From NCBI GenBank assembly GCA_002684695.1, contig NYVQ01000052.1:17368-23962 (forward strand): a DNA stretch of 6,595 nucleotides, in the 5' to 3' direction. Origin of the DNA: SAR116 cluster bacterium. GTDB lineage: Bacteria; Pseudomonadota; Alphaproteobacteria; Puniceispirillales; GCA-002684695. The notes beneath the pieces are model-generated. The model saw nothing but the letters and a program-made list of their open reading frames with translations. It did not search any database and was not told the DNA's origin. Of this stretch, positions 1 through 5,751 are shown piece after piece. Every line of letters begins with the position of its first letter. Positions within the stretch are counted from its first letter, which is position 1. The translations under genes were made by a program, and so were the position numbers.

Positions 1-1106
1 CTACTTTTAAGTTGGTGGTACGTAGTGTTGTATTCATTAGTTAATACTTTACTTAACTGATCTTTCGCCTCACCAGTTAGTCCAGCTGAAATTGCTTCAT
101 CAGCGATTATATAACGAGCCTGAGCACTTGCATTTTCATCTGTAAGTTTTATTAAGTTTGCAATATTGCTTGATGATCTCTCATTCTTCCAAATCAATTT
201 TAATGTTTTTGAAATCTCTGGATGAGGTTGAATTTTCCAGGTCTTCGATAAAAGTGAAAGAGCTTTTCTTTCATTATCTTTGCTTATAAAAATTTTTGAT
301 AAAGCAATAATAGCAGGAATAAAGTCTGTTTTTTCACGGATTGCTAATGAAAAAGATTTTTCTGCTTCATTTAATTGATTTTCTTCAAGTTTAGCAAACC
401 CAATTTTTGTATGTAGAGAAGCTCCCAATTGTTGAGCCCTTGTTTCATCTATTGATCCAATTCTTCTTGCCTTTTGTAATGCTTCAATTGACTTTTCATA
501 ATTCTCTTGTTTTGCTTCCATGACAACTAGCATAGAATTTAATTTTGGATTTCTTGGTTGAATGCTACTGGCTATTCTTGCCCTACTGAGAGCCTCTTTA
601 TGATCATTGCTCTCAATTGCTAACCTCATTAGACCAAGTTGGCCATGAAATTTTGTATTTTTTCTATCAGCTAAACTATTAAAATATTTATATGCAGCAC
701 TTTTATCTCCAGATAAATGAGCTGCGTGAGCTGACAGCATCTCAGTTAAATCTTTATTATCTAAAAGTCTTTTTGCCTGAGCAGCAAATTTTTGAGCACT
801 TTCAACATCTCCAGCTGATGATGCAACAAGGCCATAGGCTAGGGCATTATAACCACTTTTTTGTCTATTTTCTCTCAATAGTCTAGAGATTTTAGAAGGA
901 AGTTCTAAAAGCATTTTCCATAAATTATAAATCCACAATATTATCAATATTAGAATAATTAACCCACCAACAAGAATAGATGTTGGGATCTCCATTTTCC
1001 ACCCAATCCAAATAATCTCAGTATTGCCCTCTTGATTAGATATAAGTGCGACTAATAAACAAACAGAAATAATCTTTATTGACCACCAAATAACTTTAAA
1101 AATCAT
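1..1106 (-). CDS. hemY: HemY-type TPR membrane protein (3' end cut by window edge)
   Basis: The frame stays open from an ATG at 1106 down to the window edge, giving 368 codons with no stop, so the C-terminus lies outside. Two hydrophobic helices are visible at about residues 6-22 and 40-62. Between them sits a WIGWKMEIP stretch, typical of the HemY N-terminal domain (WxGWxxExP). A GLVASSAGDVESA motif follows at about 92-105, then TPR-like helical pairs rich in Ala and Leu (for example around ALSRARIASSIQPRNPKL), and later WKIQPHPE and ARYIIADEAISAGLTGEAK, all characteristic of alphaproteobacterial HemY. This is the TPR protein of the hem operon, not the oxidase that shares the name. Its exact role in heme synthesis or trafficking is not settled. 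The start overlaps the stop of the upstream gene as ATGA, with a weak GGGA upstream, so coupled translation is likely. Family assignment is firm; function is inferred. Confidence 0.9.
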   Translation of the reverse strand, partial: MIFKVIWWSIKIISVCLLVALISNQEGNTEIIWIGWKMEIPTSILVGGLIILILIILWIYNLWKMLLELPSKISRLLRENRQKSGYNALAYGLVASSAGDVESAQKFAAQAKRLLDNKDLTEMLSAHAAHLSGDKSAAYKYFNSLADRKNTKFHGQLGLMRLAIESNDHKEALSRARIASSIQPRNPKLNSMLVVMEAKQENYEKSIEALQKARRIGSIDETRAQQLGASLHTKIGFAKLEENQLNEAEKSFSLAIREKTDFIPAIIALSKIFISKDNERKALSLLSKTWKIQPHPEISKTLKLIWKNERSSSNIANLIKLTDENASAQARYIIADEAISAGLTGEAKDQLSKVLTNEYNTTYHQLKS

Positions 1107-2080
1107 TTAATATAATTCCCATAGTTTTCTAGGATATTATTTACTGCGCTATTGATTTCTGATCTTGATTTTAAATTATTTAACCATTCTAGAGCTGGTT
1201 TTTGCATTTCATCAGGAAGATTTTTAAAATTCTCAATGACGCCTTTTAAATTGTTTTTAGCTAAATAATATTCAATGTTTGATATTAAATCTGAGGGACT
1301 TTTACCCTCTGTAACGCCAGCTCTTCTAAGTTTTATAGATTTAATTATCCAATTAAGCCTAACATTAATAAAATTTTCATCATCATTTGGTGAAAACTCT
1401 AAAATAGAAGGTATTAGTAATTTAAAATTATTTTTTAATATATTAAGTGTTGGAGGTGGTGAGAAAGAATATTTTTGAAGTATTTGAAGGTCACTCGAAA
1501 ATTCTTTTAAAAACTCTTTGTAGTCGCTTTTATTAATTTCTATTAATGTTTGATTCCAGGGAATATTTTCCCTGAATTCATCATTTAATTTTTGAATCAT
1601 GGAATTAAGATCAAAGTTATTTTTTATTAAAATATTCTTTGTTTGGTTGATTATTTTAGATTGGTTATCAGTTTGCAACTTTCTTTTTAGTTGTAAATTT
1701 ATACCTTCAAACTTTTGATTTAAATTGGATAAATAGGATAGTATTTCAGCGTTATCTTGTTCATTTTTGTTAATTTTTTCTTCAAAATAAAATATTCTAT
1801 CTGATAATTCCATTACACTTTTAGATAGGTTATCGTACTTTTCAACTTGATTAGAATTTACTAAACTATAATTTTTATTAAATTTATCCTCAAATTCAAT
1901 TTTAAATTCTTCAATGTATTTTTGATTCGTTGTGTAATTTTTTTGAATATCAATCCAAAAATAAACAGATAAGATCACCAAAGATAATAGAAATACGATT
2001 ATTATAACTAAAAGTAAAACTAGAATATTTTTTTTTGGCTTCTTATTTTCTATTAATTTTTGATCATTTTTTTGGTTCAC
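1103..2080 (-). CDS. Mitofilin/Mic60-like inner-membrane protein
   Basis: This 325-residue protein has a short Lys/Asn-rich cytoplasmic N-terminus and one strong transmembrane helix at about 18-42. A long polar, helix-prone segment that is likely coiled coil follows (about 46-150), and then a C-terminal helical domain. In that domain, residues 252-305 read LRRAG..EG.SPSDL....YYLAKNNLKGVIENFKNLP....ALEWL...KSR. This matches the pattern of the C-terminal mitofilin region in alphaproteobacteria (RR.G...G.SP...L...E..L..GDL..A...L..LP......W....R). Alphaproteobacterial Mic60 genes are known to sit between hemD and hemY, exactly as here. Mic60 shapes mitochondrial crista junctions and has been tied to intracytoplasmic membranes in bacteria; that role in this organism is inference. 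The start is GTG at 2080, overlapping the hemD TGA as GTGA. No ATG lies nearby upstream in frame, so GTG is preferred. The protein is shorter than many homologues, mostly in the coiled coil. Alternative: an unrelated coiled-coil membrane protein, less likely given the position. Confidence 0.8.
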   Translation of the reverse strand: MNQKNDQKLIENKKPKKNILVLLLVIIIVFLLSLVILSVYFWIDIQKNYTTNQKYIEEFKIEFEDKFNKNYSLVNSNQVEKYDNLSKSVMELSDRIFYFEEKINKNEQDNAEILSYLSNLNQKFEGINLQLKRKLQTDNQSKIINQTKNILIKNNFDLNSMIQKLNDEFRENIPWNQTLIEINKSDYKEFLKEFSSDLQILQKYSFSPPPTLNILKNNFKLLIPSILEFSPNDDENFINVRLNWIIKSIKLRRAGVTEGKSPSDLISNIEYYLAKNNLKGVIENFKNLPDEMQKPALEWLNNLKSRSEINSAVNNILENYGNYIK

Positions 2081-2796
2081 AAGGATTTTTCCATATTGTT
2101 AAAAACTTTCATTCCTAATGAAAGCACAGATGCTCTCCTTTTTCTTCTTGAGAGAAGAACTTTATTTAGAGATAAATCACATAAATAATTTACAATTTTT
2201 TCATTAATACCAATAAAATTTATATTATTTAAAAATTTAAATAAATTTGCTTTATTAATCAACTCAATCCACATTTCTGTACTTTTAAATGAAAAGAATA
2301 GAACAATTAAAACCTGTTTGTTTAATATTAAATTAGTTGAATTTATATCTAGCTCTTTTAGAGGAAGAGCTGAATATGTCTGCTTTTTATCAACATTGTA
2401 GACATTATTTTCTAAATCTATGTATATGCTGTCTTTTAAAGTATTATTTGATGGCCAAAGAATTTTTGAATTTTTAGGTAAATAACACTTTACCTTATTA
2501 GCTAAAAATAATGCATCACTCTTGCCAACTATTAAATTTTCTGCACCATACATACGTGCTAATTTTGCAGTAGAGCTTCCCACACAGAAAACAGGAGTTT
2601 TTTTGTCTTCTATAAATTTAATGACATGCGCAGCATGCCTGCTTGTTAAAAAAATTCCATCATAAATAGAGTTTAACTTAATACTATTTTGAAATATTTT
2701 CATCGATGGGGATGCAACAGCATTTATATTTTTTCTATTTAATAATTTACAGTCACTTAATGCATCATCAATAGGACGTGTAGTTAATAAAAACAT
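2077..2796 (-). CDS. hemD: Uroporphyrinogen-III synthase
   Basis: HemD closes linear hydroxymethylbilane to uroporphyrinogen III with inversion of ring D, in the cytoplasm. The 239-residue length fits the family (about 240-260). The sequence is weakly conserved, as usual for HemD, but the landmarks are present: N-terminal TTRP (5-8), DGIFLTSRHAA (46-56), VGSSTAKLARMYGA (72-85) matching the VGxxTAxxAxxxG motif, a YSALPL strand (141-146) where the second domain returns, and FFSFKST (168-173) matching the FxSxxS motif. The ATG start lies 3 nt after the hemC stop with no good ribosome-binding site of its own, so it is probably coupled to hemC. The C-terminus carries an unusual basic run SRRKRR (216-221) in place of the more neutral helix expected. 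Its TGA overlaps the GTG of the next gene. Position directly behind hemC makes the assignment secure. Confidence 0.92.
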   Translation of the reverse strand: MFLLTTRPIDDALSDCKLLNRKNINAVASPSMKIFQNSIKLNSIYDGIFLTSRHAAHVIKFIEDKKTPVFCVGSSTAKLARMYGAENLIVGKSDALFLANKVKCYLPKNSKILWPSNNTLKDSIYIDLENNVYNVDKKQTYSALPLKELDINSTNLILNKQVLIVLFFSFKSTEMWIELINKANLFKFLNNINFIGINEKIVNYLCDLSLNKVLLSRRKRRASVLSLGMKVFNNMEKSL

Positions 2797-2799
2797 TTT

Positions 2800-3690
2800 T
2801 TAAATTTTAAAACCTTTATTTTTCTTTAAGATATTATTAGCTAAAGTTTCCCCAATATTAATCGCATTTTTATAGTATCCCGAAGTTTTATCAGAAAATA
2901 CTGCAGATCCATTAGGACTTGCTATTGCTCCAGATAGAAATAGAGTATCACCTTTTATATTTGCTGACGCACCAATAGGTGAGCTACAAGTTCCATTTAA
3001 ATTTGCTACAAATGATCTTTCTGCTAAAGTTTCATATTCTGTTAATTTATTATTAATAGACTTTAGTAACTTTAATACACTTTTGTCATTAGACCTGCAT
3101 TGTATCGCAATAGCTCCTTGTCCGGCACTTGGTAACATGACTTCACTTGATATTTCAGAATAAGGAACATCAATATTAAGCCTTTGAATGCCAGCCTTGG
3201 CTAAAATTATGGAATCGTATTCACCATTTTTAAATTTTTTTATTCTAGTATTAATATTACCCCTTAGAGAAGTGATGTTTAAATCAGGTCGATGTGAAAG
3301 TATAAATGCTTTTCTTCTTACTGAAGAAGTTCCTAATTTAGCGTTAACAGGCAAGTCAAAAATTGATTTCCATTTTCCAATTAAGAGATCTTTTCTAGTT
3401 TCTCTCTTTAAAACTGCTCCAATTTTAAGCTCTTTAGGTTGTTTCCATTCCATATCTTTTAGAGAATGAACAGCAATGTCTGCTTCTTCACTTATTAGTT
3501 TATTTTCTAAATTTTTAATAAATAGTCCCTTGCCGCCCACTTCTTGAAGACTGACATTCTGAATTTGATCACCCTTTGAAACAACTTCTAACACCTTTGT
3601 TTTAATAGATGGAATCAAATTTATAAGAATTTCACTTTGTTTTAGAGCTAGGGGAGAAGCTCTGGAGGCTATTATAATTTCATTGTTCAT
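2800..3690 (-). CDS. hemC: Porphobilinogen deaminase (hydroxymethylbilane synthase)
   Basis: HemC polymerises four porphobilinogen molecules into hydroxymethylbilane on a covalently bound dipyrromethane cofactor. The 296-residue length is normal (about 300-320). Motifs in order: IASRASPLALKQ (7-18), VSKGDQI (37-43), VGGKGLFIKNLE (51-62), DIAVHSLKDM (71-80) with Asp79 matching the E. coli catalytic Asp84, GTSSVRRKA (120-128), SLRGNINTRIKK (141-152), LAKAGIQRL (163-171), LPSAGQGAIAIQCR (186-199), and LNGTCSSPIGASA (231-243), where Cys235 corresponds to the cofactor-binding Cys242 of E. coli. All key residues are intact. It is the first gene of the minus-strand run and is divergent from tsaD across 103 bp. 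No Shine-Dalgarno sequence precedes the ATG; the leader is pure A/T apart from the start itself. Confidence 0.98.
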   Translation of the reverse strand: MNNEIIIASRASPLALKQSEILINLIPSIKTKVLEVVSKGDQIQNVSLQEVGGKGLFIKNLENKLISEEADIAVHSLKDMEWKQPKELKIGAVLKRETRKDLLIGKWKSIFDLPVNAKLGTSSVRRKAFILSHRPDLNITSLRGNINTRIKKFKNGEYDSIILAKAGIQRLNIDVPYSEISSEVMLPSAGQGAIAIQCRSNDKSVLKLLKSINNKLTEYETLAERSFVANLNGTCSSPIGASANIKGDTLFLSGAIASPNGSAVFSDKTSGYYKNAINIGETLANNILKKNKGFKI

Positions 3691-3793
3691 AAATTTATTT
3701 TATAAATAATATATATTAAAAGATTTATTTAATTTATTTAAATATACTTTAACATAACCTAAGAAATAAATTTAATTTCAATTAAATTAATAT
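3691..3793. promoter_or_regulatory. Divergent hemC / tsaD intergenic control region
   Basis: This 103-bp gap is the only space from which both the hem run and tsaD can be transcribed. It is more than 90 percent A+T, so promoter-like matches are easy to find by chance. For tsaD, the best pair is TTAACA (3749-3754) and TTTAAT (3771-3776) with a 16-nt spacer, each 5 of 6 to the sigma-70 consensus; it would give a leader of only about 11 nt. For hemC on the minus strand, a weaker pair is TTGAAA (3776-3781) and TATGTT (3751-3756), spacer 19 nt. Neither gene has a Shine-Dalgarno sequence here. That the region holds promoters follows from gene layout; the exact boxes are guesses. Confidence 0.45.
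3769..3788. repeat. Perfect 9-bp inverted repeat before tsaD
   Basis: The arms AATTTAATT (3769-3777) and AATTAAATT (3780-3788) are perfect inverted complements around a 2-nt spacer, TC, ending 5 nt before the tsaD ATG. It overlaps the candidate -10 for tsaD and the candidate -35 for hemC, so a protein bound there could affect both. It is composed almost only of A and T, so chance is a real alternative, and an RNA hairpin of this composition would be weak. Confidence 0.35.
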
Positions 3794-4891
3794 ATGAATA
3801 ATTTTTCCAGCGATTCCAATTTTACAGTCTTAGGTATAGAAACGACTTGTGATGAAACAGCAGCGTCAGTTGTTACACTCTATAAAGATGGTAAAACTAA
3901 ATTACATTCCAATATTATTCATAGCCAATATAAGGAACATTCTAAATATGGGGGTATAGTTCCAGAGATTGCAGCACGATCACATTTAAATAACATATCT
4001 TTTATAGTTTCAAAGGCGATTGAGGCATCTGATAATGATGTTAATAGTATAGATGCTGTAGCAGTCAGTTGTGGTCCAGGGCTTATTGGTGGATTATTAG
4101 TAGGTTCATTATTTGGAAAAGCTTATGCTCTTTCTAAAAAAATACCTTTCATTCCTATTAATCATCTAGAGGCTCATGTTCTATCACCAAGACTTTTTGA
4201 AAAAATTGATTTTCCATATTTAGCATTATTGGTCTCAGGTGGACATACGCAATTACTGTATGTAGAAGACTTTGGCAAAATCAGAAGAATTGGTACAACT
4301 CTAGACGACTCTGTTGGTGAGGCATTTGATAAGGCATCTATTATACTAGGATTGGGTTGGCCTGGTGGTAAGAATATTGAAATTGCAGCAAAAATGGGTA
4401 ATCCTGATAGTTTCTCTTTGCCAAGACCGATGATTAACAGAAACAACGCAGATTTTTCTCTTTCAGGGTTGAAAACAGCATTATTTAGATTGGCTCAGAA
4501 ACAAAATTTAACCAGAGAAGTTAAATCAGATCTAGCATCATCATTTCAGTTTGCTGTTGCAGATATTCTGGAGGACAGATGTAAAAATGGACTAAGTTCA
4601 GCTCGAGAAATTAACTCTGTTTGCAAAAATTTTGTTGTTGCTGGTGGAGTGGCAGCTAATAAAGTAATACGTCAGCGATTAAAAGATTTATCAAACAATA
4701 AAAACTTTAATATATATTATCCACCAATAGAGATTTGTACAGATAATGCTGCTATGATAGCCTGGAATGGAATTGAAAAAATCATGAAATATGGGATTAA
4801 AAATGTTGATAATTCTGAATTTGAGCCTCGGACAAGATGGCCTTTAGATCCAGATGCTCAGCCTATAAGGAATGCTAAAGAGGCCAGATAA
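3794..4891 (+). CDS. tsaD: tRNA t6A37 threonylcarbamoyltransferase TsaD
   Basis: TsaD (formerly Gcp/YgjD) transfers the threonylcarbamoyl group from threonylcarbamoyl-AMP to A37 of ANN-decoding tRNAs, working with TsaB and TsaE in the cytoplasm. The 365 residues carry the full ASKHA-fold signature: LGIETTCDETAAS (13-25), YGGIVPEIAARSHL (52-65), CGPGLIGGLLVG (93-104), NHLEAHVLSP (123-132) with metal-binding His124 and His128, LLVSGGHTQLL (145-155), DDSVGEAFDK (171-180), FSLSGLKTALF (221-231), VVAGGVAANK (281-290), and TDNAAMIAWNG (316-326) with the metal ligand Asp317. The C-terminal RWPLDPDAQP tail is typical of alphaproteobacteria. The ATG at 3794 places the first motif about 12 residues in, as in homologues; there is no Shine-Dalgarno sequence. 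The gene diverges from hemC, a widespread alphaproteobacterial arrangement. Confidence 0.98.
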   Translation: MNNFSSDSNFTVLGIETTCDETAASVVTLYKDGKTKLHSNIIHSQYKEHSKYGGIVPEIAARSHLNNISFIVSKAIEASDNDVNSIDAVAVSCGPGLIGGLLVGSLFGKAYALSKKIPFIPINHLEAHVLSPRLFEKIDFPYLALLVSGGHTQLLYVEDFGKIRRIGTTLDDSVGEAFDKASIILGLGWPGGKNIEIAAKMGNPDSFSLPRPMINRNNADFSLSGLKTALFRLAQKQNLTREVKSDLASSFQFAVADILEDRCKNGLSSAREINSVCKNFVVAGGVAANKVIRQRLKDLSNNKNFNIYYPPIEICTDNAAMIAWNGIEKIMKYGIKNVDNSEFEPRTRWPLDPDAQPIRNAKEAR

Positions 4892-4944
4892 AATTGGTTT
4901 TCTGAAATAATTTATACGTTTTATTATTTATTAATTTTTTAAAA

Positions 4945-4950
4945 GGGAGG
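4945..4950 (+). promoter_or_regulatory. Strong Shine-Dalgarno GGGAGG that fixes the EVE-protein start
   Basis: GGGAGG is the only strong ribosome-binding site seen in the window. It lies 7 nt before ATT at 4958 and 4 nt before ATT at 4955, but 19 nt before the first conventional start candidate, TTG at 4970. An in-frame TAA at 4940-4942 lies just upstream, so initiation must occur between the two. The spacing argues for ATT at 4958. Confidence 0.75.
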
Positions 4951-4957
4951 CAAAATT

Positions 4958-5377
4958 ATTAATTATTGGTTGTTAAAATCAGAACCAGGAACGTGGTCAT
5001 GGGATGACCAAGTAAAAAAAGGCGATGAAGGTGAAGGTTGGGATGGGGTAAGAAATTACCAAGCTTCCAATAACATGAAAAAGATGGAAATAGGGGATCT
5101 TGCTTTTTTTTATCATTCAGTAAGTGAGAAAAATATTGTTGGTGTAGTTTCAATTATTGAAAAATATCAGCCAGATCCATCCGATAAAAAGGGTCGCTTT
5201 GGAATGGTTGTTGTAAAAGCAGTAAAATCTTTTGACAAAAAAGTAACTTTAGCAGACATAAAGTCTAATCCAAAACTCTCTGAAATTTCTCTTATAAAAC
5301 AATCAAGGCTTTCGGTTATGCCAATTATAGAAGACCATTGGAAAACTATTCTAGCAATGGGTCAAACAAGAATTTAG
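4958..5377 (+). CDS. EVE-domain protein (probable ATT start)
   Basis: This small PUA-like-fold protein belongs to the EVE family (formerly DUF55, related to human THYN1), whose members are thought to bind modified bases in DNA or RNA; the ligand here is unknown. Starting at ATT 4958 it has 139 residues, the usual length. Motifs: NYWLLKSEPGTWSWDD (2-17), GWDGVRNYQASNNM (27-40), GDLAFFYHS (46-54), IVGVVSI (60-66), and SRLSVMPI (116-123). Residues Tyr3-Trp4-Leu5 are the conserved first strand, so the TTG at 4970 (135 residues) would cut into the domain. No ATG, GTG, TTG or CTG lies between the upstream in-frame stop and that TTG. The start is therefore either a rare ATT or an ATG altered by one base at 4960. 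It lies 66 nt after tsaD, with which it may be cotranscribed, and its TAG overlaps the end of the convergent gene. Confidence 0.9.
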   Translation: MNYWLLKSEPGTWSWDDQVKKGDEGEGWDGVRNYQASNNMKKMEIGDLAFFYHSVSEKNIVGVVSIIEKYQPDPSDKKGRFGMVVVKAVKSFDKKVTLADIKSNPKLSEISLIKQSRLSVMPIIEDHWKTILAMGQTRI

Positions 5378-5745
5378 CTATTATTTTCTTTTTTCTCTTT
5401 AAAAATAAAATACAGATTTCTCAAGTATATTAACAAGCCCAATCCCTGACCGCTTATAAAAACAGGGTCTTCTCTCCATATAGCGTAAATTAACATTACT
5501 GCACCTCCTCCAATTGAGCAATACCAGAAACCGATGGGAATAACACTCCTTCCAACGCTCTCAGAAGAAATCCACTGAATTATAAATCTACTAGCAAAGA
5601 GACCTTGCCCACCAAATCCAACAACCAACATAATAAGTTCAGGATTTTGTGATAAGTAAGGTTCAGTAAATGGAAGAAGAAATATTAAAATGCTCGCTAG
5701 TTTATAAGAGCCAATACTGATAATTTCTGACAAATAAGAAATCAT
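5374..5745 (-). CDS. LpxB N-terminal-domain (LAB_N) small membrane protein
   Basis: This 123-residue integral membrane protein matches the LAB_N family (lipid-A-disaccharide synthase N-terminal domain found as a stand-alone protein). Hydrophobic segments lie at about 10-27, 37-58 and 69-86, with a further short one near 96-111. The diagnostic series is visible: GFGGQGLFASRFIIQWISSE (43-62), then SVIPIGFWYCSIGGGAVMLIYAIWREDPVFISGQGLG (67-103 region) and YLRNL (106-110). It has none of the catalytic glycosyltransferase part of LpxB. The biochemical role of the stand-alone form is not established; it regularly sits beside family 2 glycosyltransferases, and a scaffold or lipid-carrier handling role is inference. 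The ATG is 6 nt after the upstream glycosyltransferase stop, with a weak TAGG in front, so the two form an operon. Its TAA overlaps the stop of the convergent EVE gene. Confidence 0.88.
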   Translation of the reverse strand: MISYLSEIISIGSYKLASILIFLLPFTEPYLSQNPELIMLVVGFGGQGLFASRFIIQWISSESVGRSVIPIGFWYCSIGGGAVMLIYAIWREDPVFISGQGLGLLIYLRNLYFIFKEKKENNS

Positions 5746-5751
5746 AAAAGC

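Noticed and set aside
692..886. Plus-strand open frame of 64 codons inside hemY
   Set aside because: Antisense shadow of the TPR region of hemY; the composition (His/Gln-rich) and lack of any ribosome-binding site fit no gene.
1275..1478. Plus-strand open frame of 67 codons inside the mitofilin-like gene
   Set aside because: Antisense to the conserved C-terminal region of the real gene, with no motif and no start signal.
3188..3469. Plus-strand open frame of 93 codons inside hemC
   Set aside because: Lies antisense to the most conserved hemC motifs, which explain the sequence fully.
4174..4446. Minus-strand open frame of 90 codons inside tsaD
   Set aside because: Antisense shadow of the tsaD metal-binding and GEAFDK regions; no independent support.
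4892..4942. Possible intrinsic terminator after tsaD (T-rich run near 4935-4940)
   Set aside because: No G/C-containing stem precedes the T-run; it is ordinary A/T-rich spacer DNA.
4959..5153. Minus-strand open frame of 64 codons opposite the EVE gene
   Set aside because: Complement of the conserved EVE N-terminal motifs; His/Leu-rich composition is a frame artefact.
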